This document shows, piece after piece, positions 18,461 to 32,183 of a stretch of DNA of 64,000 nucleotides. Under the pieces are notes generated by a model. It made no database searches. It had not been told where the DNA came from and saw only the letters and a list, made by a program, of their open reading frames with translations. The position numbers and the translations under genes were made by a program. Every line of letters starts with the position of its first letter. Position 1 is the stretch's first letter. The DNA comes from Ancylobacter lacus (GTDB taxonomy: Bacteria; Pseudomonadota; Alphaproteobacteria; Rhizobiales; Xanthobacteraceae), in NCBI RefSeq assembly GCF_018390635.1, contig NZ_JAHBGE010000010.1:1-64000 (forward strand), written 5' to 3'.

Positions 18461-21037
18461 TCAGTCGCCGGCCGCCGCGGGGGGAAGGGCGGCTTCGCCG
18501 CGGTAGATGCTCCACGGCGTGTAGGGAATGCCGATCCGGTTGGCCTTCAGCCGGTCGAACACGGCGAAATGCAGGTCGCTCTTCACCGTCAGCGCGTAGT
18601 CGACATTCGCCACCACGCAGCGCAGCTCGAACTGGAGGTAGCTGTCGCCGAACTTCATCAGGAACACGCGCGGCGGCGGGCTGCGCAGCACCTGCGGGTG
18701 ATCGCAGGCGCAGTCGATCAGCAGGTCGCGGACCTGCTCGATGTCGCTGTCATAGGACACGTTCACCTGCACGATGACGCGCCCGGTGGTGTTGGCGTGG
18801 GTGAAGTTCTTCACCATGCCGGTGATGAGATCGGAATTGGGGATCAGCACCATGGCGCGGTCGAAGGTCTCGATCTCGGTGGCGCGCACGCTGATGCGGC
18901 GGACATAGCCCTCCTCGCCCTTCACCAGGATCATGTCGCCGACCCGGATCGGGCGTTCGGCGAGCAGGATGAGGCCGGAGACGAAGTTCGACACGATCGA
19001 CTGCAGGCCGAAGCCGATACCCACCGAGAGCGCGCCGGCGACCAGGGCGATGTTTTCGAGGTTGATGCCGAGCTGGCCCATCGCCACCGCCACCACGGTG
19101 ATGGAACCGACATAGCCGATGATGGTGGCGATGGAGTTCTGAAGCCCCGACTCCAGCGAGGTGCGCGGCAGGATTGCCGACGCGATCCAGCGCTGGATGG
19201 CGCGGGCGATGACGAAGCCGATGATGAGGAACATCACCGCGCCCATCACGTCGCCCAGCGTGATGGTGGAATTGCCGATGGTGAAGCCGAAGGTGATGCG
19301 GTTGAAGAGGTCGCGCATGTCGGCGGTGGAGGTGCCGAAGGTGCCGAACGCCACCACCAGCGTCACCACGATCGCGATCAGCTTCAGCACCCCGGCCACC
19401 AGCACCCCGAACAGCTCGAGGCTGGCCGGCCGCACGCCCAGCGTCTTGGCGAGGGTGCGGGTGCGGTGGGCCGACTGCAGGCTGTCGATGAAGACGGCGT
19501 TGATCAGCACCACCGTCAGCATGAAGGTGTTGAGCATGACCACGAAGGTCAGCGCCCGCGACGACAGGAAGGCCGCGAACGCGACGTAGCCGGCGGCCAG
19601 CGCCACAAAGACGGCGGTGTTGATGAGCCAGAACGGCAGCCGCACCCATTGCAGCGCCGCCGCGACGACGCCGGCGGCCCCGCCGGCCGCGGGCGCGGGC
19701 GCGGACGTGGCGACGCCGTCGCCATCCTCCGCCTCCGCCACCGCGAACTGACGCAGCGTGCGCGCCGCCACCAGCGCCAGCATCGCCGACATCAGCGCGC
19801 TGGTCGCCACCGTCAGCGGCACCGGCACCACCAGCGTGCTGTGCAGCCCGTAGAGGAAGATCGACACGCCGAGGATGGTCACCGAGACGAGGCAGGCGCG
19901 GTACAGCAGCCGCGCGGTGTCGTCGGTCATGACCGAATGGGTGTCGTCGGCGATCTCGACGGCGAAGCCGAAGCCGGAGAGCACGCGCCGGCGCGGCGAA
20001 TCCGGCGCCAGCGCGGCGCGGGCGAGCCCGCGCCCGCAGCACACCACCGTGACCGCCAGCAGCAGCGCGTTCGACAGTTCGTTGATCCGCGGCGGCACCA
20101 GGTCGAACGCATTGGCGAGCGCCAGCGCCCCGATCGTCGCCGCCGGCACCGGCAGCGAGCTGACGAGGCCGTCCAGCACGCACAGCGCCGCCGCCCGCAG
20201 CCGCGACACCGGCTCGTCCGCCGGCTCGTGGGCGAAGTGGCGCAGAGGGCGCGCCGCGGCCCGCGCCAGAAGATGGGCGACGGCGAACAGGCCGATCACC
20301 CCCGCCAGCACCGCGAGCTGGGCGCCGAGCGGCCGTCGGGCATTGGCATAGGCCGCCCAGTCGCTGAGGAGATAGCTGATGCCGCGCATCTCGACCGGGA
20401 TCGCCGCCACCGCCTGGATCCAGAGCTGCGGGTCCAGCACGCTGTAGGAGCGGGCGAACAGCATGTCGGTGAACAGCGCCCGCCGCTTGCCGATGATGCG
20501 GTCGGAAAGCTGGTCGGCCCGCACGCTCAGCAGCCGGGCCTGCTTCAGCACGCCGTCGGTCTCCGCCAGCCGGGCGTTGAGCTGCTCGCGCTCGGCGGTG
20601 ACGGAGGGGTTCTCGGGCGGTGCGTCCGCCGCGGGCTTCGGCCCGATCTCGGCGATGCGCTTGTGCAGCTCGGCGACCCGGGGGTCGAGGTCGGCAATGG
20701 CGTTGGAGAGCGCCTCGCGCACCGGGTCGAGCCGGGCGCGCAATTCGTCGAGGTCGATGGAGCGCAGACCGTCGCGGCCGAGCGCCGCCTCGACGCTGTC
20801 GACCACCGCGCGCTGGCCTTCCATCTGGTCCTTGACGCCGGGGGCCGTCGTGTCCTGCGCGAAGGCGGGGCCGGCGCCGGGCAGCGCCGCAGCGAAGGCC
20901 AGCAGGAAGGCGACCAGCAGGGTCGCGAGCCCGGCGCCAAGGCGCGCAAAGCCTCTGCCGGGCACGGCGGGGCGGCGCGGCCGGGCCGGGCGAACGGGCG
21001 CGGCGCAGGCGTCGGGCCGGGACATGTCGGGCATCAT
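18461..21037 (-). CDS. DUF3772-containing mechanosensitive channel (MscS family)
   Basis: An 858-residue inner-membrane protein. It has a signal/transmembrane segment near residues 33-60 and a periplasmic DUF3772 domain rich in coiled-coil (about 65-270). About ten membrane helices follow, then an MscS pore and cytoplasmic domain in the last 250 residues, with ALSVGIGFGLQSIVSNFVSG in the pore-lining helix. It should open under membrane tension to release solutes during osmotic downshock. The start is one of two adjacent ATG codons (MMPDMSRP). It is alone on the minus strand between the CAP lipoprotein and a GNAT gene. Confidence 0.9.
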   Translation of the reverse strand: MMPDMSRPDACAAPVRPARPRRPAVPGRGFARLGAGLATLLVAFLLAFAAALPGAGPAFAQDTTAPGVKDQMEGQRAVVDSVEAALGRDGLRSIDLDELRARLDPVREALSNAIADLDPRVAELHKRIAEIGPKPAADAPPENPSVTAEREQLNARLAETDGVLKQARLLSVRADQLSDRIIGKRRALFTDMLFARSYSVLDPQLWIQAVAAIPVEMRGISYLLSDWAAYANARRPLGAQLAVLAGVIGLFAVAHLLARAAARPLRHFAHEPADEPVSRLRAAALCVLDGLVSSLPVPAATIGALALANAFDLVPPRINELSNALLLAVTVVCCGRGLARAALAPDSPRRRVLSGFGFAVEIADDTHSVMTDDTARLLYRACLVSVTILGVSIFLYGLHSTLVVPVPLTVATSALMSAMLALVAARTLRQFAVAEAEDGDGVATSAPAPAAGGAAGVVAAALQWVRLPFWLINTAVFVALAAGYVAFAAFLSSRALTFVVMLNTFMLTVVLINAVFIDSLQSAHRTRTLAKTLGVRPASLELFGVLVAGVLKLIAIVVTLVVAFGTFGTSTADMRDLFNRITFGFTIGNSTITLGDVMGAVMFLIIGFVIARAIQRWIASAILPRTSLESGLQNSIATIIGYVGSITVVAVAMGQLGINLENIALVAGALSVGIGFGLQSIVSNFVSGLILLAERPIRVGDMILVKGEEGYVRRISVRATEIETFDRAMVLIPNSDLITGMVKNFTHANTTGRVIVQVNVSYDSDIEQVRDLLIDCACDHPQVLRSPPPRVFLMKFGDSYLQFELRCVVANVDYALTVKSDLHFAVFDRLKANRIGIPYTPWSIYRGEAALPPAAAGD

Positions 21038-21152
21038 CGGTGTCTTCCAGCGCGAAACGGGTATCCCAAACGGGTGCCCTGTCTCTTGTCGGAAGACGGC
21101 AGCCTCAAGGCAAGAAAAACCCACACCCGCCGGCGCGCGCGCCGCCGCGCGA

Positions 21153-21893
21153 TCACCAGCCGCGGTGGGAGGGCGGCAGCATCCGGGCCTGAAGGTCGAT
21201 CGCGCCGTCCACCACGGCGAGCGAGGCGGTGACGAGCTGGCGCACCCACGACATCGGGCTCTGCCGCCGCGGCGGGCGGACATGGCCGATCATCTCGTCC
21301 TCGGCCCGGGTCAGCTCGCCGAAGTGGTTGACGACGATCCGCTGCATCCGGCCGTTTATGGCGAGGAACATGATGGTGAGATCGACGATGCCGCGCTGCT
21401 CGGCGAGCTTCACGATGCGGTCCATCAGCGCCGAGCCGACGCCCTTGCCCTGCCAGGCCCGCTCCACGCTGAAGGCCGCCTCGGCGCTGTCGGCGACGCC
21501 GGGCAGGCCGTGCAGCTCGCCGACGCCGCGCAGCACGCCGTCGACGAAATAACCCACGAGGTGCAGGTCGCTGCCGCGCAGCCGCTCGACATGGGCCTTC
21601 ACCACCTCATCGGAGGCGGGGCCGCCGAAGCGGGTGAAGCGGCTGTGGGGGTCGAGCCGCAGCAGGTGTTCGCCGTACTGGTCGAATTCGCCGGCGGTCA
21701 GCTCGCGGAAATAGCCGGGCAGCACCGCCTCGGCGTGATGCCGGGTGGCGCGGGAGGTGGCGAGGCTGGAGGCGGCGGCGGGCATGGCGGTATCTTCGGC
21801 CTTGTGGCTAGCTGCAGGCGGACCCTCGGGCTGCGGCGATTCCGGCCGCTCGTCGTCGGGGGGAGAGTCTTGCGCGTCGGGATGCCGAGGCAT
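21153..21893 (-). CDS. GNAT-family N-acetyltransferase
   Basis: A protein of about 246 residues (210 if the inner ATG at 21785 is used) with a GNAT fold. The acetyl-CoA-binding motif A reads VERAWQGKGVGSALMDRIVKLA, where Q/R-x2-G-x-G/A is QGKGVG. The N-terminal LTAGEFDQYGEHLLRLDPHSRF stretch is found in a common subgroup of proteobacterial acetyltransferases. The substrate is unknown. The first 36 residues (PDAQDSPPDDERPE and on) are polar and may be disordered or not translated, because neither start has a clear ribosome-binding site. Confidence 0.85.
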   Translation of the reverse strand: MPRHPDAQDSPPDDERPESPQPEGPPAASHKAEDTAMPAAASSLATSRATRHHAEAVLPGYFRELTAGEFDQYGEHLLRLDPHSRFTRFGGPASDEVVKAHVERLRGSDLHLVGYFVDGVLRGVGELHGLPGVADSAEAAFSVERAWQGKGVGSALMDRIVKLAEQRGIVDLTIMFLAINGRMQRIVVNHFGELTRAEDEMIGHVRPPRRQSPMSWVRQLVTASLAVVDGAIDLQARMLPPSHRGW

Positions 21894-21998
21894 CATTGTG
21901 CGCTGCAGCAGAAATAATGCATCCCACCGGCCCGGCAAGCCGGGGGGGCGCATGGCTCGCATGCACACACCGCTCGCCGGATGACGGAAAGGATTTCC

Positions 21999-22652
21999 AT
22001 GACAGACTTTCGCCTCCGCTGCTTCGCCCAGTCCGGCAACGCCTACAAGGCCGCGCTCATGCTCGAGCTCTGCGGCCTCGACTGGGAACCGGTCTTCGTC
22101 GACTACTTCAACGGCGAGACGCGTCGTGAGGACTGGCGCGCCGAGGTCAACCCGATGGGCGAGGTGCCGGTCCTGCACCACGGCGATCTCACTATCGCAC
22201 AGTCCGGCGTCATCCTCGACTATCTCGCGGGGCTCACCGGCCGGTTCGGTGCGGAGAACGAGGCGGAACGGCGCGAGATCCTCGGCTGGATCCTGTTCGA
22301 CAACCACAAATTCACCAGCTACTACGCCACGCTGCGCTTTCTGGTCGGGCTCGCCGGGCAGCCGGAGGGGCCGGTGACCGAGTTCCTGCGCACCCGGGTG
22401 ACCGGCGCCTACGGGGTGGTGGAGAAGCGGCTCGCCCGCCATCCCTTCCTGGTGGGGGACCGGCCGACCATCGCCGACCTCTCGCTCGCCGGCTATGTCT
22501 ACATGCCCGAGCCGCCCGGCGTGGACCCGGCCGCCTGGCCCGCCATCGCGGCCTGGAAGGAACGCATCGCCGCCCTGCCGGGCTGGCGCCACCCTTATGA
22601 CCTGCTGCCGGGCGCGCCGGAGAGCTGGCGCGGCGCGGCGGCGGCTGGCTGA
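21999..22652 (+). CDS. Glutathione S-transferase family protein
   Basis: A 217-residue two-domain GST. The N-terminal thioredoxin-like half begins RLRCFAQSGNAYKAALMLELCGL, with Ser/Asn at the usual glutathione-activating site, and has the cis-proline motif GEVPVLHHGD. QSGVILDYLAGL follows. The C-terminal helical half has the N-capping segment PTIADLSLAGYVY. I prefer the ATG with GGAAAGGA seven bases upstream to the one 18 bases earlier. The substrate and physiological role are unknown. Confidence 0.9.
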   Translation: MTDFRLRCFAQSGNAYKAALMLELCGLDWEPVFVDYFNGETRREDWRAEVNPMGEVPVLHHGDLTIAQSGVILDYLAGLTGRFGAENEAERREILGWILFDNHKFTSYYATLRFLVGLAGQPEGPVTEFLRTRVTGAYGVVEKRLARHPFLVGDRPTIADLSLAGYVYMPEPPGVDPAAWPAIAAWKERIAALPGWRHPYDLLPGAPESWRGAAAAG

Positions 22653-22671
22653 ACCGCCGGGATCGGGGCGC

Positions 22672-22690
22672 GGCCGCCCGAGGGGCGGCC
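22672..22690. terminator. Hairpin between convergent GST and protease genes
   Basis: ggccgccc and gggcggcc form a perfect 8-bp stem with a three-base loop in the 42-base gap between two convergent genes. No T-run is present. Confidence 0.4.
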
Positions 22691-22694
22691 CGCC

Positions 22695-23591
22695 TCAGCG
22701 GGCGGCGCTGAGGGTCTGGCCGCGCGCGGCGGCGCCGGCCGCGACCTTGGCGATGGCGCCGTGCAGCGCCCCGTCGGCAGTGACGCCGAAATTATAGTGG
22801 CTCATGGAGAACGGCCCGGGCTGGCCGGGATGGGCCGAGCGGAAGCCGACATAGATGCCGACGAAGCCGCCGGTCGGCGTGAGCAGCGCCGCGCCGGAGG
22901 TGCCGCCCTCGGCGTCGCAGTCCAGCGCCACCTCGCGGGTGCCGCTCGGGCTGCGTTCCGTCACCAGCCGGGCCGTGCACAGCTCCAGCGAGCGGCTCTC
23001 CACCCCGCCGGAGCGGGCGGCGCTGGACAGCACCACCTTGCCCGGCACGGCGAGGGAGCCGGCGAGCGGATAGGGCCGCGCCCCGATCACCGGCCGTTCG
23101 AGCGGCAGCACCGCCCAGTCGCGGATGGCCGGCTTGGCATAGGGCTCGGTGGAGCCGCAGACGACGCCGGAGACGTCGATGGGGATGATCTGGCGGCGCC
23201 CGCCGGCGTCGATCTGGAAGGTGCAGGAACTGCCCTGCCCGCGCGGCCGGCCGCCCGGCTCGAAGATGACATGGGCCGCGGTCACCAGCACCCCGCTGGA
23301 GCCGACGATCTGCCCGGTGCCGACCGCCGCGCCACAGCGCACCACGCCGGTGGCGCCGAAGCGGGCGGCGAGCACGGCGGGGCCGATGCCGTGGGCCTTG
23401 CCATAATCGGCGAAGGACATCCGGTCGTCGGTGTCGATCACGATGGTGGAGGGAGCGAGCGAGCTGGCCCGGCCATCCCCGGCGCGGGCGCTGCCGGCGG
23501 GAAGGGCGATTCCGGCGGCGGCCAGGGCGCATCCCCCCAGGGTGAGGGAGAGTGCGGCCTTCCGGCCGATCCGTCGACGCGCAGTGGCCAT
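22695..23591 (-). CDS. Trypsin-like serine protease (S1 family), exported
   Basis: A 298-residue chymotrypsin-fold protease. A basic start and a long hydrophobic stretch (about 12-37, ending SARAG) form a signal peptide. The catalytic triad is visible as His107 in VLVTAAHVIF, Asp158 in IRDWAVLPLE and Ser232 in EGGTSGAAL. The serine motif is GTSG instead of the usual GDSG. No PDZ domain follows, so it is not a DegP type. It probably acts in the periplasm or outside the cell. Substrates are unknown. The frame is open far upstream, but the ATG giving MATARRRIGRK makes a normal export signal. Confidence 0.87.
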   Translation of the reverse strand: MATARRRIGRKAALSLTLGGCALAAAGIALPAGSARAGDGRASSLAPSTIVIDTDDRMSFADYGKAHGIGPAVLAARFGATGVVRCGAAVGTGQIVGSSGVLVTAAHVIFEPGGRPRGQGSSCTFQIDAGGRRQIIPIDVSGVVCGSTEPYAKPAIRDWAVLPLERPVIGARPYPLAGSLAVPGKVVLSSAARSGGVESRSLELCTARLVTERSPSGTREVALDCDAEGGTSGAALLTPTGGFVGIYVGFRSAHPGQPGPFSMSHYNFGVTADGALHGAIAKVAAGAAARGQTLSAAR

Positions 23592-23857
23592 GTCCGGCGG
23601 CTCCGCTTCCGGGCCCCATGACGGGGCCGTGAACAAGAAGGGACGTTGCCGCCGGAGCATGGCAAGGTCAAGACCGGACTGGGGCGAGCGTGAGGGCGCG
23701 CAGACCCCCGGGTGACCCGGAAACGTTCTGCACCGCGAAAGGTTCCACCCGCCTTTCGGCCTGCCGCGCGTCAGCACTTCGTCGCAGGAGCCTTGCCGCT
23801 GCCGGGCCCCGCGTTTAAGCGTGCACTGCAACGAAGGTCGCGACAGGAGCGTGGCAC

Positions 23858-25072
23858 ATGGAGCTTGCGGCGGAAGCCGGCGGCTCGGTTCTGGCGGCGC
23901 GCTATGTGGCGCGCATGGCGGCCGGCGACATCCAGCCCGATCCGGGCCAGGCCCGCATCGTCGCGGCGCTGGCCCAGCTCGAGCAGCGCATCGCGGCGCG
24001 GCGGCTGGCGCGCAAATCCTCGGCGCTCGGCTGGCTGTTCGCCCGCAAGGAGAACGAGGCGCCGCCGCTGCGCGGGCTCTACATCCACGGCTCGGTCGGC
24101 CGCGGCAAGACCATGCTGGTCGACCTGTTCTATGAGAGCGTCGCGGTGCGCAAGCGCAAGCGCCGCGCCCATTTCCACGAGTTCATGGCCGACGTCCACG
24201 CCCGCATCTTCAAGATCCGCGCCGACATCAAGGCCGGCCGGATCAAGGAGGCCGACCCGATCGCGCTGGTCGGCGCCGCGCTGGCGGAGGAGGCGTGGCT
24301 GCTCTGCTTCGACGAGTTCCACGTCACCGACATCACCGACGCGATGATCCTCGGCCGGCTGTTTGAGAAGCTGTTCGCGCTCGGCGTGGTGGTGGTCGCG
24401 ACCTCCAACGTCGCCCCGGAGGACCTCTACAAGGGCGGGCTCAACCGCGCCTTGTTCCTGCCCTTCATCGCCATGATCCAGCAGCACATGGAGGTGGTCC
24501 GCATCGATTCGCCGACCGACTACCGCATGGAGAAGCTCGACGGCGTGCGGAGCTGGTATGTGCCGTGGGCGGGGGAGACCCGCGCCGATATCGACCGCGA
24601 GATCGACAAGGTGTGGCGCCGCCTCGCCGGGCAGGATGGCGGCGTGCCGCAGAAGGTGGAGAACCAGGGCCGGGTGATCCCGGTGCCGCTCGCCGGGGGC
24701 GGCGCGGCGCGCTTCGGCTTCGCCGATCTGTGCGGCGTCCCGCTCGGCGCCTCGGACTATCTCAGGATCGCCCGCACCTATCACACCCTCGTGATCGAGC
24801 ACATCCCGGTCATGGACCAGGACCACCGCAACGAGGCCAAGCGCTTCATCACCCTGATCGACGAACTGTACGAGAAGGGCGTGAAGATCCTCGCCTCCGC
24901 CGAGGCCGACCCGGAGGAGCTCTATCTCGGCACCGAGGGCGCGGAAGCCTTCGAGTGGGCCCGCACCGTCTCCCGCCTGCACGAGATGCGCTCGACCGAC
25001 TACCTCGCCCGCTCCCATGGCCGCGGCGATTCCGAGGCGAGCGGCTGGACCACCGGGCTGGTCGAGACCTGA
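23858..25072 (+). CDS. zapE: Cell division protein ZapE (AFG1-like ATPase)
   Basis: A 404-residue P-loop ATPase of the AFG1/LACE1 family. Walker A GSVGRGKT lies at 78-85, Walker B in LLCFDEFHVTD and a sensor in VVVATSNVAPEDLY. In E. coli ZapE acts at the division ring under stress. AFG1 relatives work in membrane-protein quality control. Upstream of mdh is its normal place in alphaproteobacteria. Here a DUF1003 gene separates the two. An uncharged stretch near SALGWLFARKENE is typical for the family. Confidence 0.94.
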   Translation: MELAAEAGGSVLAARYVARMAAGDIQPDPGQARIVAALAQLEQRIAARRLARKSSALGWLFARKENEAPPLRGLYIHGSVGRGKTMLVDLFYESVAVRKRKRRAHFHEFMADVHARIFKIRADIKAGRIKEADPIALVGAALAEEAWLLCFDEFHVTDITDAMILGRLFEKLFALGVVVVATSNVAPEDLYKGGLNRALFLPFIAMIQQHMEVVRIDSPTDYRMEKLDGVRSWYVPWAGETRADIDREIDKVWRRLAGQDGGVPQKVENQGRVIPVPLAGGGAARFGFADLCGVPLGASDYLRIARTYHTLVIEHIPVMDQDHRNEAKRFITLIDELYEKGVKILASAEADPEELYLGTEGAEAFEWARTVSRLHEMRSTDYLARSHGRGDSEASGWTTGLVET

Positions 25073-25242
25073 CGCGCGGCACGCCTTTCCCCAAACGCGG
25101 CACCGCCGGCGGCGCCGGCGCCCCCGCCGCGCCCGGCATGAGCCAGAGCAAAGTTCCGCCCGACGGGGCGGCTATGCTGCGCCCGCTTCCCACCCGGACG
25201 GTCCCCGCCCCGGGAGGAAGGCGCGCCTGCCAGGGAGCCGCC

Positions 25243-26031
25243 ATGGACAAGCCTCGCTCATCCCGCCCGACACCGGACCATCCGCGGGCCGGCCACGCCA
25301 GGGGCCGCGCCGGCCGCACCGGCCCCGGCCGGCCGGGGGAGCCGCCGCTCGCCTGCGCCCTCACCGGCCGGGAGGTGGCGGCGGAAGACGGCACCCGGCT
25401 CGACCTCGTCCGCCCGGCGCTGGCCGAGAGCATCCGCGGCGCCCATCCCGACCTCGCCCCCGACGCCTTCATCTCCCGCGAGGCGCTGGTGCGCGAGCGC
25501 GCCCGCTATGTCGCCGAGACGCTGCAGGCCGAGCGCGGCGACCTCGGCGCGCTGGAGCGCGACGTCATCGCCAGCCTCGCCGCCGACGAGACGCTGGCCC
25601 AGGACGTGGAGGCCGGCTTCGACCGCCAGCGCAGCTTCGGCGAGCGCGCCGCCGACACCATCGCCAGCTTCGGCGGAAGCTGGACCTTCATCATCCTGTT
25701 CGGGGTGTTCATCGCGATCTGGACCGCGATCAACGCGTCGCTGGCGCCGGCGCAGGAGTTCGACCCCTACCCCTTCATCCTGCTGAACCTCTTGCTGTCC
25801 TGCATCGCCGCGCTTCAGGCGCCTGTCATCATGATGAGCCAGAAACGCCAGGAGGCGAAGGACCGCCGCCGCTCGGAGAACGACTACCGGGTGAACCTCA
25901 AGGCCGAGCTGGAGATCCGCCACCTCCACGAGAAGATCGACCACATGCTGAACCGGCAATGGGAGCGGCTGGCGGAGATACAGGCCATCCAGATCGAGCT
26001 GATGGAAGACCTCGCGCGGCAGCGGCACTAG
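25243..26031 (+). CDS. DUF1003 membrane protein
   Basis: A 262-residue protein of the DUF1003 family. The first 60 residues are Arg/Pro/Gly-rich. A soluble part follows that begins PLACALTGREVAAEDGTRLDLVRPA, where family members often have two cysteines but only one (CALTG) is seen here. Two membrane helices follow (WTFIILFGVFIAIWTAINA and FILLNLLLSCIAALQAPVIM), then a conserved MMSQKRQEAKDRRRSENDY and a cytoplasmic coiled coil. Function is unknown. It interrupts the usual zapE-mdh neighbourhood. The ATG is 8-10 bases after CAGGGAG. Confidence 0.87.
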   Translation: MDKPRSSRPTPDHPRAGHARGRAGRTGPGRPGEPPLACALTGREVAAEDGTRLDLVRPALAESIRGAHPDLAPDAFISREALVRERARYVAETLQAERGDLGALERDVIASLAADETLAQDVEAGFDRQRSFGERAADTIASFGGSWTFIILFGVFIAIWTAINASLAPAQEFDPYPFILLNLLLSCIAALQAPVIMMSQKRQEAKDRRRSENDYRVNLKAELEIRHLHEKIDHMLNRQWERLAEIQAIQIELMEDLARQRH

Positions 26032-26099
26032 CGGGCGCTGCGTCGATCCCATGGATCGGGGCGAGACGAGGCGGCTCCCGGCGGCAGAAAAGCCGGCGC

Positions 26100-26150
26100 C
26101 GGCCGGCTCCAAGAAGGTATTCAATATGCCAATACGCATTCACGGAAAGT
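26100..26150 (+). promoter_or_regulatory. AT-rich probable promoter region of mdh
   Basis: The 231-base gap before mdh holds an AT-rich patch (aaggtattcaatatgccaat) with GTATT...AATAC inverted half-sites at about 26117-26135. The surrounding DNA is very GC-rich. It is the likely mdh promoter region. I cannot assign exact -35/-10 boxes. Confidence 0.35.
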
Positions 26151-26190
26151 CGTAGCCTCAAAGCCTTGCCGCACAGCCGTCTTTTCTTGA

Positions 26191-27228
<1,038 letters not shown>

Positions 27229-27369
27229 TCCGACGAAAGTCGGCCGGCACCGGCCGCCGGCTGGTGCCGTTCTTGCTTCGACGGACCAGGAAAAATGCAG
27301 ATCAGGGACGCGTCCGCGCCCCTTCATGATGTGAACACGCGATCTAGATAGAGGTAGGTCAGAGCTTTC

Positions 27370-27387
27370 GTCCCGGAGAACCGGGAC
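27370..27387 (+). other. Hairpin in the mdh-sucA gap
   Basis: gtcccgg and ccgggac form a perfect 7-bp stem around the loop agaa, about 90 bases before the sucA ATG. There is no T-run. It could be a weak terminator, an mRNA-stabilising hairpin or a leader element of sucA. The sequence does not decide between these. Confidence 0.4.
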
Positions 27388-27475
27388 AACCGGGAAGGGC
27401 GGCGTCCTGCGCCCCCCTTCCGCAGGTCGGGAAAGCGCCTCCACCGGACCGGCGACGGTCCATCGGGAGCCTTGG

Positions 27476-30430
<2,955 letters not shown>

Positions 30431-30495
30431 CAATCGAAACGGTCGCCGGGCGGGGCGCGCCACGGCACCACCGGCAAAGGTAAGGACGAACGAGC

Positions 30496-31761
30496 ATGGC
30501 CACCGAGATCCGCGTTCCGACGCTGGGCGAATCGGTCACCGAAGCGACCATCGGCAAGTGGTTCAAGAAGGCGGGCGACACCGTCGCCGCCGACGAGCCG
30601 ATCGTGGAGCTGGAGACCGACAAGGTCACCATCGAGGTGCCGGCCCCGGCGGCCGGCGTGCTCTCGGAGATCATCGCCCGCGACGGCGAGACCGTGGGCG
30701 TCGGCGCGCTGCTCGGCTCCATCGGCGGCGCGGCCGCCGCGCCCGCTCCCAAGGCCGAAGCCCCGAAGGCCGAGCCGGCCAAGGCGGAAGCCCCCAAGGT
30801 CGAGGCGCCCAAGGTCGAGGCGCCGAAGCCCGCCCCGGCGGCGCCCGCCGCGGCCCCGGCCGGCGCCAATGGCCCGGCGGTGGCCCGCATCGCCGCCGAG
30901 AGCGGGGTCGATCCCGCCAGCCTCGCCGGTTCCGGCAAGGACGGCCGGGTGACCAAGGGCGACATGCTGGCGGCCATCGCCGCCGGCGCCGCCGCTCCGG
31001 CGGCCGCTCCCGCCCCGGCGGCCCCGGTCGCCGCCCGCGCGCCCTCCGCGCCGGACGATGCCTCCCGCGAAGAGCGGGTGAAGATGACCAAGCTGCGCCA
31101 GACCATCGCCCGCCGGCTGAAGGACGCGCAGAACACCGCCGCCATGCTCACGACGTTCAACGACGTCGACATGACCGCGGTGATGCAGCTTCGCGCGCAG
31201 TACAAGGACGTGTTCGAGAAGAAGCACGGCGCCAAGCTCGGCTTCATGGGCTTCTTCACCAAGGCCGTCATCCAGGCCCTGAAGGACGTGCCGGAGGTGA
31301 ACGCCGAGATCGACGGCACCGACCTCGTCTACAAGAACTATTACCACATCGGCATCGCGGTCGGCACCGACAAGGGCCTCGTGGTTCCGGTGGTGCGCGA
31401 CGCCGACCAGCTCTCCATCGCCGGCATCGAGAAGGCGATCTCCGGCCTCGGCCGCAAGGCCCGCGACGGCAAGCTCGGCATCGAGGACCTCCAGGGCGGC
31501 ACCTTCACCATCACCAATGGCGGCATCTACGGCTCGCTGATGTCGACCCCCATCCTCAACGCGCCGCAGTCCGGCATTCTCGGCATGCACCGCATCGAGG
31601 AGCGCCCGGTGGTGGTGAAGGGCCAGATCGTCGCCCGCCCGATGATGTACCTCGCCCTGAGCTACGACCACCGCATCGTCGACGGCAAGGGCGCGGTCAC
31701 CTTCCTCGTCCGCGTCAAGGAAGCGCTGGAGGACCCGACCCGGCTCGTGCTGGATCTGTGA
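30496..31761 (+). CDS. sucB: Dihydrolipoamide succinyltransferase (E2 of 2-oxoglutarate dehydrogenase)
   Basis: A 421-residue E2 subunit. The lipoyl domain (1-77) has the lipoylated Lys43 in [10 protein letters not shown] long Ala/Pro/Lys/Glu linker follows. The peripheral subunit-binding domain is at about 130-168 ([28 protein letters not shown], in the usual order). The catalytic domain ends with the active-site [10 protein letters not shown]. It transfers succinyl groups to CoA and forms the core of the complex. The stop codon is 17 bases before the start of a small membrane-protein gene, so the transcript probably continues into it. Confidence 0.97.
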   Translation: MATEIRVPTLGESVTEATIGKWFKKAGDTVAADEPIVELETDKVTIEVPAPAAGVLSEIIARDGETVGVGALLGSIGGAAAAPAPKAEAPKAEPAKAEAPKVEAPKVEAPKPAPAAPAAAPAGANGPAVARIAAESGVDPASLAGSGKDGRVTKGDMLAAIAAGAAAPAAAPAPAAPVAARAPSAPDDASREERVKMTKLRQTIARRLKDAQNTAAMLTTFNDVDMTAVMQLRAQYKDVFEKKHGAKLGFMGFFTKAVIQALKDVPEVNAEIDGTDLVYKNYYHIGIAVGTDKGLVVPVVRDADQLSIAGIEKAISGLGRKARDGKLGIEDLQGGTFTITNGGIYGSLMSTPILNAPQSGILGMHRIEERPVVVKGQIVARPMMYLALSYDHRIVDGKGAVTFLVRVKEALEDPTRLVLDL

Positions 31762-31778
31762 GCGGCGAATAGCTGCGG

Positions 31779-32183
31779 ATGATCTCGATGAGCATCTGGA
31801 TCGCGCTCTCCGAGATCATCCGCAACGTCGCTCTGGCCATTGCCGCCTTTGTCGGCGCCTATCTGGCCTGGCGGCAACTGTCCCCGGCGGCATCACAGGC
31901 ACGCGCCGCCCGCACCCAGGCCGACCTTGCCCGGCGCACCCATGTCACCGAGCTCTTCAACCGCGCTGCCGGCCAGTTGCGCGATCCGAAGCTGGAAGTA
32001 CGCCTCGCCGCCATCTACACGCTTCGCGAAGTCGCGAAAGACTTTCCAGACCTGTCCGATCCTATCTTTGAGCTGCTGCAATCCTATCTAAGGGCCGGCG
32101 AGATCGATTATGGTGACGACGAGCCTCCGATCGACGTCCGTGAAATCGTGAAAACGCTCCGCAGCAAACTGGGAGAGTCCTGA
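31779..32183 (+). CDS. Small membrane-anchored protein, N-terminal half of a split pentapeptide-repeat protein
   Basis: A 134-residue protein. A single membrane helix (WIALSEIIRNVALAIAAFVG, about 6-30) is followed by TQADLARRTHVTELFNRAAGQLRDPKLEVRLAAIYTLREVAKDF. That block closely resembles the region in front of the repeats in many membrane-anchored pentapeptide-repeat proteins. Here the frame ends with TGA, and the repeats are encoded by the next gene in the -1 frame, overlapping at TGATG. The pair lies between sucB and lpdA, which usually adjoin or enclose other genes. Codon choice is slightly less GC-biased than in sucB. Function is unknown. Confidence 0.75.
   Translation: MISMSIWIALSEIIRNVALAIAAFVGAYLAWRQLSPAASQARAARTQADLARRTHVTELFNRAAGQLRDPKLEVRLAAIYTLREVAKDFPDLSDPIFELLQSYLRAGEIDYGDDEPPIDVREIVKTLRSKLGES

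Noticed and set aside
30720-31060. Repetitive Ala/Pro/Lys/Glu DNA in sucB as a repeat element
   Set aside because: This is the normal flexible linker between the lipoyl and subunit-binding domains.
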